Of a stretch of DNA of 50,000 bases, positions 1 through 12,686 are shown one piece after another. Below the pieces are notes generated by a model that was not told where the DNA came from, ran no database searches, and was given only the letters and a program-made list of their open reading frames with translations. This stretch comes from Glandiceps talaboti. Taxonomy: Eukaryota; Hemichordata; Enteropneusta; Spengelidae. How positions within the stretch are numbered: position 1 is the first letter of the stretch; every line of letters starts with the position of its first letter. The stretch spans positions 13,417,822-13,467,821 of the forward strand of contig NC_135570.1 of NCBI RefSeq assembly GCF_964340395.1, given 5' to 3'. The translations under genes and the position numbers were made by a program.

Positions 1-3000
1 TTGATAATAAGTACTCTCTCGCTTAGGGGTATCAAAACAAATTCTGGTGCAAGTGCCTCTTTGACAAGCCACTCCAACATAAATGATCTCCAAACACACA
101 AGGAAGACGCGACTTCAAGGAGCGGATCAAACCGTAATAGAATCTCGGGGCCAAAACAACAAACTTTACGAACACAGAAGAAACTGTCGGAACTTTCTGG
201 TAGAAATGACATTCTAGATTCTGAGTTCGATGAAGAGAGTGATGTGGACTACATTGGTGACTACGATTTCCATAATTTTATATCAGGAGAGAATTCAATG
301 GGAAAAACGCGGGAAAACGGAAATTTAGAAGTTGACGACAGCGGAACTGAGATGGCAAAAGCAGTTCCTGAGTACATGCTTGAGTTATATACGAAATTTG
401 CTCACGATAAATACGCCCATCCAAGTGCTAGTATCATACGAAGTTTCCTGAATGAAGGTAAGGAAATTTTTACCAGACTTATTTTGGCAAAATTTTTGCA
501 TGTAATAATATTGTCCTGTTTTAGAGGAATGCATTGAAAATGTGCGGGGATATTTCCAGACACGTACTATTTACAACATATAAGAATTGTGCTTGCAAAC
601 CCTTAATCATATTCGAGAAATATCGTGTTAAAAGAGTATTAGTGAAGTCAAAATATATACAGATTTTCTCCTATATATTTACTTTAAACTTAGGTTATAT
701 TCGTACACTGTGGATTGTAAATTGCCGTGGGTAAATTGTATTTTAACCGACATGTGCGAAAGTAGAATGAACGGTTATATGAAGTACAGGTAAGGTCTTC
801 TGATTCACATTTGCCGGCTCGCATTTGTTTGCTCGTATTGACTCATTATAGTAGAATAATGCCAATGATTCGACCAACATACCGACCAACACATTTAGAA
901 ACAGTTTGTACAGTTAACAATAAGGCAAAGTAGATGTTCACCCACAGACCGTTAAATACCTAGTTCAGCTTTCCCCTCCGAATTAAAGTCGACTTATTTT
1001 TACGAGTTGCAAACTTGAACATGCACGTACATCAGAATCAAATTTAGCGAAGTACATGTAAGCTTTCGGTAATGATCTACGACTGCAGATGAGAACAGCC
1101 ACACCATGAACGATAGAAAGCCCACTGATACAATAACTAGTCAGCTATAATGTAACAAATTATGTCTTGAATTTGACCAAGTGCTAAAACGCCAATGATA
1201 AGTTTAAGAAGTCGGTTTTGGAGTCAAAATATAAAAAATGTAAAAATGTAATTTTTAAAATCAATATCGAAATAAGTACATTCCAAGTTACTTTTACTCA
1301 TCTCCATCCTATACCAAGTTCATAGAAATCATGTATTCTGAAGACAGTGATACAACCCCCCATGCAACCCCCGCTGTTTTTCTTTACCATACACTTTCTT
1401 TGAGAAAAGAAGTAAATTCTATTTTCTGAGATTGTGATGTTTTATCATATTACGTATGAAGTTTCTTTGTACTTTGGGCCGATGGCCATTTAGTACAATA
1501 AAGTGACCATGATATATGAAAGTCGGTTTTGATATAAATCACTTCACTATTCAAAAGTTTAGAAATTTACCCGTTCTTACAGTTTCCTCTTGCAAAAGTA
1601 TAAAAGCATAAAATACATAAAATACACCTTTATGACATGTTCTTATCAGATTTAATTGATTAGAGCTTCATCCCAAAATATTCTGATTACGATTAAATTT
1701 CACGTAACTATTTACATAAACATGGGGAAAGGAATTCGTATAACATGCACAGCCATTGAGAAGGGTGGGTGGGTGTCTCCCCATATTTTCAGGCGGGTGT
1801 CCAGCCCAAGTTCAAAACATCTACCCATATGTAATCCTCAGATCCAGTGATAATCACGGGTCAATTTACCTAAAGTTTACTCTAACTGATATTGTGAAGT
1901 CTTTTTTTATATGAAGCATGAACACATTACCCTTGTTATCGAACCATGATTAGGGAATTTCGGATGAAAAGTTAACCCATGTTTGGGGATTTTCTTTTCG
2001 TGAAAAAGTGCCCCATTTTGGCGGCACATACCCATATACCTTTCTATAGGAGTACTACCCCAGCCATTAACACATTTTGTTTCTGTGTGGTTGGCGGCAT
2101 GTAAAGGTTTTAGTGTCAATGGTGTTATGGAACAAGTACAGTTTTAATAGAGCTTGCTTGAGATGATAACTGCAATGTATAAATATAACGGTCTGGGGTT
2201 TCTGGTTTACATCAACGTAATTGATTTGTTCATGGTCAGTGACCTCTTCCGCCTAAGGTATTCTGGCCAAGCATATACATCTATCGAAATGTCTCACCAA
2301 CGAAAACGCAGACTGTCAGATTAGTTCTCTGTATCAGAGTGTGGCAGTGTGCACGAGGGCACCAAATGGTGGTGGATAAAAGTCATGCCCTGACTTTTCC
2401 TGCATTACGGTACTCTAGTCTTTACCTTTATATGGTATAAGTACGGACGTACTTTGACGAAGGAATTCAGTTCGATAAAAACTAGGAATTCGAGTCATCT
2501 TTGAAACACTTGTATGTGGCTTCCCACCACGCCTTTCACGACAAGTCAACTAAACCAGTTTATCGAATGATGAGATGACTGTGTATTGTCGCATTTTTAA
2601 GTCTTTGCGAGAGGAAACCGCCTGATCATTTGGATTCAGAATTGGACAAAATGACCGCTCTTAATCTAAAATATATAGACGGTACTATAAGCCTAAGGCC
2701 TAACAAAATGTTTGGTTCCGGTTATCCGACCCCACCTAGTTTTTCACTGCCGACTCTAAATGTTTTCTTTTACATATTCGAGAAAAAAATTTACAAAAAT
2801 TGTGAAGTCTAGCCAGAAATAGTGGATGCGGAAACTGACATCAACTTAAAAAGACAACATAAAACTGTTCTTCCAATCTGTAATGGATGTACACTGATTT
2901 GATGAGAAGAAACCAATAACACAGAGACCATATGGAAAACAACGCAAAAACATAACTACCTGAACTAGACACTCAAATATGAAAAAAATATATATAATAA

Positions 3001-3543
3001 AATAAAATAAAATAAAAAATCTACCTATTCTAAAATTGAGCGTAATCGGAACCACACAACTTTTTTTTATTAGGCCTAAGTTCATTTTGACATTTCGAAG
3101 CGACCGAGTCTCTGTTCTTCAGATGCAGAGAGAAATAACTCTCGAAATGTTAAGAATACACACGCGTATTTCTAGGTGTTACATTAATACATTCTTCTAC
3201 AAACAATATGTTTATGATAGGTTTATAGTTCTTTTTACCAAATACCTTTCTTGAAATGATATTAATGTTTTACTGTGATCCATAGTTAGACTAAATTTGA
3301 GTCACTTAGTGAGACAGTAAATTCTTTTATTTGATATTTATATAATATAGGAGATGAAAACATCATTGATCTGATAACTGACTTGATGACGATGTGTGTG
3401 TGTGTGCGTGCATGTGTGCGCGTGCATAGCGTGCGTGCGTATGTATGTACATGTATGTATGTATGTATGTGTTAATTTGTATATGTATGTATGTATGTGT
3501 GTGTCTGTCTGTCTATGTCTGTTTGTCTGTCTGTCTGTCTCTC

Positions 3544-3580
<37 letters not shown>

Positions 3581-4847
3581 GTATATGTGTATGTGTATGT
3601 GTATGTGTATGTATATATGTGTTTGTGTTTGTGTTTGTGTTTGTTTAGGGTAGAGTTGGGGTGAATGAACGGATTCAAGTCTTTCAAGTACCAGAAGCTG
3701 ATACGTTTTATTTCGACAAATTCAAACGTTGTGATGTACACTACGTATGTGGTGCAGTGGAGTGATGTTAACCAGAAGAACACAGGGGAGTTTATCACGG
3801 TCCTCGGCCATAGGCATTATCTAGAAAGATAAAGAATTGAGTTACTAATCCTTGAGGGTCGGAGAAGAACCAACAAGGGTGTCAGCAGTCAAGCTTTTAA
3901 TCTTTTTGGCGTGATTCTTGCGTTAATTTTAATCAATTTCTTTTCCAGATGTCCAGGATGACTGGGGTAATGAATCGGAGATGAATCACGTGAGTTCAGA
4001 GGTCAAAGGAACGCATCCTTCCAGAGAATACAACCTTTTGTTCAATGTCAGTGTACCAAGGCATGAGTGGGTCAATATGGCGGAACTCAGAATCTATGTC
4101 ATAGTTCGTAGCCTTGGTAACCAACTGAACCAAGTGGGGGTACTTTATAGGATGACGGTTTTCGAGTACCTGGATTCGAAAGTGGTCTCTTTGTTTTCGA
4201 AATATTCGTATGAAAGCAATGATGGGTGGCAAACTTTGGATATATCTGAGCCGGTGAGAAAGTGGGCTAAAGAACAAAGAAACGTGCGCAGATTATTATT
4301 ACGCGTCGAAAATATTGCCGAAATTGCAGCTGGTGATATTTGGATCGATATGAACGCACGTGACAACCGAGAGCCAATTTTAGTTGTCTTCTCGAATGAT
4401 CATAGTACTAATATGCATTTGGAAAGACTAGAAGAGAGAAAGGAAATGATTGATCACGAGATTGATCCTGGATATTCTCAGAGATTGGAGAAGTTGAATC
4501 CGCTGCAGAGGATGAAACGTGGCGCCAAAAATGGTTGCAGACGAAAACCCCTTCATGTCAATTTCAAAGAAATCAAATGGGACGATTGGATAATCGCGCC
4601 AAAAAGATACGAAGCCTTTCAGTGTGATGGCAAATGTACGTTCCCTTTACCTGCCCACTGGTCGCCGACAAAACACGCAATTGTCCAGACTATAATGCAC
4701 TCTGTTACTCCGGGAAAGACGTCTAGATCTTGTTGCGTACCAACTAAACTTGACCCCATCTCAATTTTGTATTATGACGCAGACAAAGTTGTGACGTACA
4801 AATATAAATACGACGGCATGGTTGTTGCAGAATGTGGTTGTAGGTGA
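1..4847 (+). CDS. bmp9/10: BMP9/10-type TGF-beta ligand, 5'-partial, exons 1-457 and 3949-4847
   Basis: Secreted TGF-beta superfamily ligand. The first exon ends at 457 before GTAAGG, the second begins at 3949 after a pyrimidine tract and AG. The phase-1 join gives ...RSFLNE-DVQDDW... The prodomain shows the BMP9/BMP10 signature ([17 protein letters not shown], then [12 protein letters not shown] and VVFSNDHS). A furin-like site RMKR ends at nt 4520, releasing a 108-residue mature domain (4521-4844) with seven cysteines, including CCVPTKL and terminal [24 protein letters not shown] and the YKYDGM-type C-terminus fit BMP9/10 better than BMP2/4, BMP5-8 or ADMP. The family acts extracellularly through type I/II receptor kinases and SMADs. 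From nt 1 the visible chain is 451 residues. No signal peptide is visible, so the start is upstream; an AG at 25-26 after a short pyrimidine run could instead be an acceptor. The 3.5-kb intron holds microsatellites only. Confidence 0.93.
3391..3645. repeat. Compound TG/TGTA/TCTG microsatellite in the BMP9/10 intron
   Basis: A run of TG, TGCG, TGTA, TCTG, TGTATG and TTTG units. It opens long spurious frames of Cys/Val/Met on one strand and Thr/His/Tyr on the other. It ends about 300 bp before the second exon. The rest of the intron (458-3390) shows no gene or recognisable element. Confidence 0.95.
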
Positions 4848-5144
4848 ACAGAAAAGCAGAATAAGAAGACAACATTTCGTGTGCCAGAAACTCTCAGTCA
4901 CCATGTACTGTTTTCAAATGCAAAGGAAATCAGTTACTGAATTAGTATGCACGGATATACATGTATGTAGGCCTAATATAATATTCAATTTTTCGTACAG
5001 AAGCTTGAGAAATTCATCTATGGCTTTGATGAGCTATCCATAGTTGCCAGTTGGTCACGTGGCAGTTGGACAGATGACGTAACGTAGTTTTTGAACTAAC
5101 ATTTTTGCATGATTTTAAAGTTTGATGTAATTTTTTGAAACAAA

Positions 5145-5150
5145 AATAAA
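5145..5150 (+). promoter_or_regulatory. Polyadenylation hexamer AATAAA after BMP9/10
   Basis: AATAAA lies 298 nt past the BMP9/10 stop codon, in an AT-rich stretch. It is the first canonical hexamer downstream, so it is the likely end of the transcript. Confidence 0.5.
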
Positions 5151-5469
5151 TTATCAGATGAGATAAAGAAGATATTATTCGTCGAATTTTATTGGAAATA
5201 ATTCGCTTTCACAGACATAATATATAACAAAGACACGAAAATTTGTTTTGCTGAAATGCAAACGTTTTTGTTTTGTATTTTCAATCAATTTTTGACAGTT
5301 CCTTTGTATCTGTTTGGTTTGATATGTATTAATCTGTGACAACGCATTGCTCAAAAAATCAGACAAAACCTTAGTTCAATCAGCGCCTCCAACGGCAACG
5401 TTTTCGACATGTTACTATCACAGTCATGTACTTATGTATAAAACTGTATGTATAAAACTGTAAATGAAT

Positions 5470-5486
5470 GAATGTATGTATGTATG

Positions 5487-5520
<34 letters not shown>

Positions 5521-5527
5521 TGTATGC

Positions 5528-5569
<42 letters not shown>

Positions 5570-5576
5570 GTCTGTA
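5470..5576. repeat. TGTA then TCTG/TCTA microsatellite
   Basis: About fifteen TGTA units are followed by TGTC/TCTG and TCTA units. Any open frame here is repeat-driven. Confidence 0.95.
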
Positions 5577-6389
5577 TATCTAAATCATGGTATATCATAC
5601 TGTATACAAGAAATTAGGTGTCCTGCAGAAAAGTTGGACTTTCTTCAATTTTCTTATCTCTTTGTGGGGTTATCATTTTAGGGATAAATGCGCACGACGC
5701 CCTGCTAAATAACAAACAGTATTCAGACGATCGGATACTAAACATTGGAGGCGATAGATCAACCATATATAGACCCTCCACCAACGACAGAATCTCGCCC
5801 TATAAATATAAATCGTTTTCAAATAGGGCCAGAACACACATGGATTTAACATCAAAGAGACCGCAACACGTTTAAGGGTGTCCTGTCTTTGAAAATGTGT
5901 ACATTTAAAGCCACTTAAAATCGAAGTAGGCCCCTTAAGTTCTAATTTAATTTTATATGTGTTGCCTGGTGTAATATACAGTCCTCTCGTTACGCATTGG
6001 CGAGATTATATGATAATATATTCACACGTGACAACATCCAAGTCGAGGTTACTATTGGTTACTATGAAATCAGCTGAGTAGTACAATCGAAACAATTTAT
6101 TCTGAACAGTTCGTCTGTATAGACAAAATTGTAGCAACAAAGCGTTACTACCAAACCAGAGTGACCGTAGAGTTTCAGTTAAGGAGGACGACATTGTTTT
6201 ACTCATACACAAGGTTTTGTTGTTGTTACAAATTACATATTAAACACAATACAGACACCGTGGCAAGAGGGTGCAAGCATGTACCAGGATTTAAACTGAA
6301 TGTCTTCCGTAAGGGCAAAGTCTTTCGATTTTTCGTTCCCACGCACAACAATTGTTGGAATGCAACAGAACATGTGCGATTAGTCATGC

Positions 6390-7091
<702 letters not shown>

Positions 7092-7749
7092 TGCCGCCGC
7101 AAGCAGAAACACCCCTGATGCAAAAAAAATTCAATTTTGAGGTTTTCACATTTTGTGAGAGGGAATGCTGAACTTTTCAGAAATATACTTCATTTGTCAA
7201 ACCGATGCTTAGAAAGGGCTTAAAATAGCCTTTGAAGTAACCTTTGACCTCGGGTAATTTGCATAACAATAGTAAACAGAATTACAGCACACACACACTA
7301 TTTAGTCCTTTTCTTGTATGGACTAGAAAATCCCCACATATTTTATAGGGGCTGCTATTAAAGTTTTTGATCTTGTTATCAGGATAAGTTTCATAGAATA
7401 GACAATAATGATTGGGATATTCTATTATTTAGTAGGGGGTTGGGGGGTAAGGAACACTCAACAGGCTAGTTGTTTGATAATGACAATGTAGTTGTAATTT
7501 TATTGACATTCAGCAGTAGATATAAAGTCACATCATCACATTTATGATGAAATATGCACTTTAGCCTTGAACAAAGATAACTGCTTTCATGACAGCAATG
7601 TTGCACAACCAACACTCACGTCAGAAACAGAGCATCTGCTATATAATTAAAATGCACAGCAAATACATTGTACATGTATATTTCATATGTAACAAAGTGT
7701 GCTCTCAAAACAACCTCTTACTGATGAGATACCAACACACTTCATATCA

Positions 7750-8540
7750 TTATATAGACTTTAATCTACCTTTATACACAAAAGAAATACTCACTAACAA
7801 AATTACATATTAAATATACTAAGAACAGATAATGTAGACACCAGACTACCTTTGTATATATAGTAATACACACTGGCCAGATTCTATTCACTATAGATAT
7901 TGTAGACTTCAAGCGTATATTTATACACAATAGAAATACTCATTAACCACAATCTATATATACTAGATACTGTAGACATAAGTCTACATTTGTACACAAT
8001 AGAAATACTCACTGACATGAATCTATTGATATAGATATTGTAGACATAAGTCTACATTTGTACACAATAGAAATACTCACTGACATGAATCTATTCATTA
8101 TAGATACTGTAGACATAAGTCTACATTTGTACACAATAGAAATACTCACTGACATGAATCTATTGATATAGATATTGTAGACATAAGTCTACATTTGTAC
8201 ACAATAGAAATACTCACTGACCTGAATCTATTGATATAGATATTGTAGACATAAGTCTACATTTGTACACAATAGAAATACTCACTGACCTGAATCTATT
8301 GATATAGATATTGTAGACATAAGTCTACATTTGTACACAATAGAAATACTCACTGACCTGAATCTATTGATATAGATATTGTAGACATAAGTCTACATTT
8401 GTACACAATAGAAATACTCACTGGCCAGACTATTACTCTGCATTTCAGTCTACACTTGTACACATAGAAATACTGACCAGATTGTATTTACATATTGTAG
8501 ACTTCCATCTATGTTTGTGCTACAAATAGAAATATACACT
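7750..8540. repeat. 68-bp minisatellite
   Basis: The motif GACATAAGTCTACATTTGTA starts at 7975, 8043, 8112, 8180, 8248, 8316 and 8384, so the period is 68 bp (one step of 69). The core copies are nearly identical. Diverged copies extend to about 7750 on one side and 8540 on the other. It lies about 190 bp past the stop codon of the DUF7869-like gene and could be partly in its 3' UTR. Confidence 0.93.
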
Positions 8541-8728
8541 TTTCTAAATTATTGATTTTTTTTAGGTTTCAAATCTATTTGTGTATTGAAAATACTCAGA
8601 GCTTGAAGACTTCAAATTTTCATTCAGTGTAAAACATGCCTAGTTTGCTATTATGAGCTGCAACAAAGATTAAGACATAATATGGATACAATAATTTAGA
8701 TACAGACTTGTTCAGTGTGTATTTCTAT

Positions 8729-8734
8729 TTTATT
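8729..8734 (-). promoter_or_regulatory. AATAAA hexamer overlapping the stop codon of the DUF7869-like gene
   Basis: On the minus strand the gene ends GAG-GAA-TAA-AAT, so the stop codon TAA lies inside an AATAAA hexamer. If used, the 3' UTR would be only tens of bases and would exclude the nearby minisatellite. Confidence 0.3.
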
Positions 8735-11700
8735 CCTCCAGCTGTGTAGCTGTAATGGGGAAGAAACTACCCCTGTATGGTTCCCTTACATACCGCAATA
8801 CTTTGGTCTGCAGATCATGGTATCGCTGTCTGGAGAGTCCACCAGCTGGCAACACTGGTGGTAAACTCTCATCAGTTGGTGGCCAAGTGACCCCCCTTTT
8901 TACTAAATACACACGCTCCTCAGGATCAGAGATTGATTTCTTTACATACACAGCACCAGGGTCATCTTTAGTAAATCTAAAGTGATGATATGCACTGATA
9001 CCTCTGAGACACTTCATATACTTTTTAAAGAACTCATCCCATTCTCTCCACTGATAATTTGATTCATTCTGACCATCATTAGTTGTAGTTTGAGATGTAT
9101 AAGGCCTAGAAGAGTTGACCTTTGAACTCTTATTTACAACATCACATAGTTGTACCATAGTATCTACATCACTCCTCCTGTACAACTGACGTATCTTACC
9201 AAAGGCAGAGTCACATATACATTTAGTATGACCAACTTCCATAAAATGGTATTGGATATCTTCATGCATCCCTTTACTACAACGATAAATAAAATAATGT
9301 ATGACACTTTTGTTCTTATTTTGACCTGAACAGTTGTCTGCATGAAATGAAGCAGATTTCTCACCAAGGCCAAAATTTGAAAGAAAATCATCAATCATAC
9401 TAATAACATTATTTGGTCCATGACACTTCTTATTATCTGGCTGTATGGTCTGTGACTCATCAAATAAATAATTCATTTGAAGTTTACATGCTTCATTATG
9501 AAGTCCAAAACAATTTACCTTCATTGGATTTAGAAAATAAAGTGGTCCTACTTGACGTGACTGATGGGGTAAAAGAAAGCTCTGTGCAAAATCAAAAGTA
9601 TAATGTACTTTAAATAAATCATTACTACAAAGATTATGTTGACCTGGAACAATTGATTCTCTAAATGGTTCATACTCTGCTGTTGCTAACTTTATCAACT
9701 CGTTACAATATTCTCTTTCTGACTGAGCACTCAATATGTGTTGACTAAATTCAGTTGATGCAGTCAATTTATCGGTTTCACTAGTAGCATACTGTATACG
9801 TTGTCGAAAGCCCTCACATTTTGGACAGACATCTGTTCTTGGTTCCATACGCTTGATATGTGGCACACAACTATGCCAAATGTTACGGAAAGTTGTCTCA
9901 CCAACAGCAACAAGTGGAGGCTCACTTTGATGACAACTCTCTTTGTACTTGGCATACACCTCAGCCTTTGTGTCACTGGAAGGTAGGTATATAGGTGGAC
10001 AATCATCCCTCCCCCTAGGAGCTGCTGGCATAGGAAGCCCTTTTTCATCTGCATACCTTATCAGGAATTGTACAACATCTTGGATGACCTATAAAGATCA
10101 ACAAACAATACATAGTGTGTTAGTCATAAGAAGGAAGACCTCAATCAAATCTACCTCATTATAGTAGCTGCAAAGTTTTAAGTGGCTTTATGGATGAGTA
10201 ATATCATGTAGGTATTTTGGATTTTAATAAATAAAGTAACTATGGTTTTCTATTTGAAAAACAATGTGAAATAACAGTCAGTCTTTGTAACTCACCAATT
10301 GCATAAAACTAGGAAAATATCACACAATTTTTCATACTTTTATTTTTAGTGTTTTGTAATTATTGAGTTATACACATAGATTTGACCTATACTTTTTCAC
10401 ATTGTTGTTGTCAGGGAGAAAAATACATTTAAGTTTAATTATTAATCCAAATAAGTGCCCTACTTCACTTATCTCATGCATTGAATTGTCCTTTAAAATA
10501 AGTCATATTTTAATATTTACAACAGTGTTTACTTCTGAAGTGAGTATATGCATGTACTTTGCAATGACAATATTTTTAATTGTGTTTGGATCTCAATGCT
10601 AATCCTTGGCAGTAGAGTATTAGCAATAATAATATCATGAACTTTTCACCGTGTTATCACATTACATTACACAAATACGGTTTATTTTCAGAATGTAAAT
10701 AACATCATTCTGTGAATGCACTCGCCAGCTTTACAATTCAAATACACAACTATCAAAATGTCAAATTTACCTCAAATGTGTATGCATTAACAGGTTTTCT
10801 ACCCTTTAGACCATGTTGCCTTGGTACAACTCCATTTTCTCTGAAATGTTTCTTTAGATTCTTTAATGTAGTTTCTCCTACAAAAAAATAATACATGATT
10901 TAGAAATTCGAATCACAGGTAACATCTTTAAAATTAACAATTATTACAAATTCGAAGATTACACAATGATTTGTAAAAGTAGAAATCAATGAAAACATTC
11001 AAAGGATAATAAAGTATATAAACTTTGAGAAAATATTTCTAGTTTATGAATGATGTATACATTTTTGAGTTGTGCACAAAAAATCAATAGACAAATAAAA
11101 AACAATCTCAGGTCAAAATATTCAATTTCTATATTTGAAATACGCTTTATCATAAGTGTCAATACTTTTTCAAATACAAATTTAAAAATTGAACGTAAAT
11201 GTAATTGAAAATTAACTCAAACAACAGACAGTCATGCTATCAACACGAATTCACAAGAAGCTGACTAGTAGTGGCAATGTTACCTTCAGTGCTTCACGAT
11301 GTTATTATGATAGTGATTGAGTTTGAGGTCACAATTGTTTACATTGCAATTGCCGGCCGTAAGTCATTATGTGACCTTCATTATTATCAAAGTAAACACA
11401 CCACTCCCAAGATGTAGACTCAAATTACGTACTCTAATACATGATGTACCATGTACACTTCTAGTTTGGAATGATAACTACAAGAAGTTGAGAAATGTTA
11501 CAAAAATACTTACCAACATAATGACAGTACCGCCAGACTTTTTCACACACTCTCAGGCCGTCAAACTGATACATGAATCGCTGGCACTCACGTTTCCCCC
11601 CTCTGACTGGCTCCTTGGTGTATTTGCTATGGTCTAGCTTGGCTAGGATGAGGATATCTCGCTGATCCTTGGTGAACTCGGCCATGTTAAGACGATGATT

Positions 11701-12138
11701 GAAGACCACATCGACATTCAAGTTTGCAAAACAACCGTCTCGGCACCCGCATCCTTTCCGAAACATCCGGATAACAGAAACACGATCGAGGTCTTCATTT
11801 GGCCCGGTGTTTATAGGCTCTGTGTCGGAATCTCCGATAGACTGCTGGTCACTGTACAATCTGGCCAAATTACTCGCCTGAGCTTCATCGTCGTCTTCAC
11901 TGTGGTCTTCGTCATCGTCGGATACAATCTCAAGTTGTTCATTTACTTCCGAAGCTGATGTGAGCAGGCTTGATTGAGAGTTGGCGATATCAGCCTCGTA
12001 ATCATCGGGACAGTACACGGATGAAATTTCATCGTCTCTATCCTGTAAAAGCTGGACTATGTCTGCATCAAGGCCGAGATCAATGGGAATGTCAGACATA
12101 CCGACGTAATATACAGAAGTTGGCCGTTCTAATGACAT
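8730..12138 (-). CDS. DUF7869-like protein with RNase H/DDE-like motifs, 3 exons
   Basis: Exons on the minus strand are 12138-11514, 10877-10771 and 10088-8730, all with GT-AG borders and continuous phase (1, then 0), giving about 696 residues. ATG codons at 12138 or 12099 are possible starts. The N-terminal third is acidic and then carries CGCRDGC and a block ending RFMYQFDGLRVCEKVW. The middle exon encodes ETTLKNLKKHF, like helix-rich N-terminal parts of this family. The last exon has a zinc-like CPKC, then HYTFDFAQ, HADNCSGQNKN and MEVGHTK...CDSAFG. The spaced acidic residues resemble a DDE/RNase H-like transposase core. Members are widespread in animals and are suspected to be transposon-derived; their function is unknown to me. 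No terminal inverted repeats bracket the gene, and there is no frame damage, so a domesticated or recently active copy are both possible. Confidence 0.8.
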
Positions 12139-12686
12139 AAAATAACTTATAAATGTCGACACTACTTTTGGGACGCGTCAATCGTCACCTACGTCGCTGT
12201 ACTGAATGAACGCAAACGTAAATTTTGTTTACATGATGATTGCGCGGGAACTGTAACAAGTTTGTTTTCTCAAAAAAACACAATTCCGTGTGTGAATGGA
12301 TACATACAAAATTAAACTATATATTTAGGGTAATAAATAAAGTTATTTTATTCAAATGAGATAGGTAATTACGAAGAAATTGACACCTTTATACGCTTTA
12401 AATACAAGGCGGGCGATTTCAAGCTTTGTTATCACAGTGGAAATTGATACGTTATCTTTAGATACAAATTACCAACAATGTTGCAATATTGCATCAGGGG
12501 TGTTTCTGCTTGGCGATAAGGATCGTATTTTCACTTTTGCTTCAGAATATCCCACAATGCCCCTGTCTACGTCATCATTTCCTAGAACTGGTCGAGTGGG
12601 CTGGGTTCGTCGAAGCATTTTACAGTATTGGTAGGCATACTGGTTTATAGGTTACAGTACAATTGTACCACCAAGTTGTCATCAAC
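12139..12686. promoter_or_regulatory. Head-to-head intergenic region, candidate bidirectional promoter
   Basis: 548 bp separate the presumed ATGs of the DUF7869-like gene (minus) and the TRIM gene (plus). It includes GCGCGGGAA at about 12242, which resembles an E2F-type site, and no clear TATA boxes at suitable spacing. Shared promoter use is inferred from the arrangement alone. Confidence 0.4.

Noticed and set aside
3396-3653. Cys/Val/Met-rich open frames over TG/TGTA tracts
   Set aside because: Opened on both strands by simple repeats; same for 6836-7171, 15064-15733, 24101-24445, 29512-29835 and 40685-41009.
12380-12634. 84-codon frame in the head-to-head region
   Set aside because: Overlaps the probable promoter/5' UTR of the TRIM gene and matches nothing.
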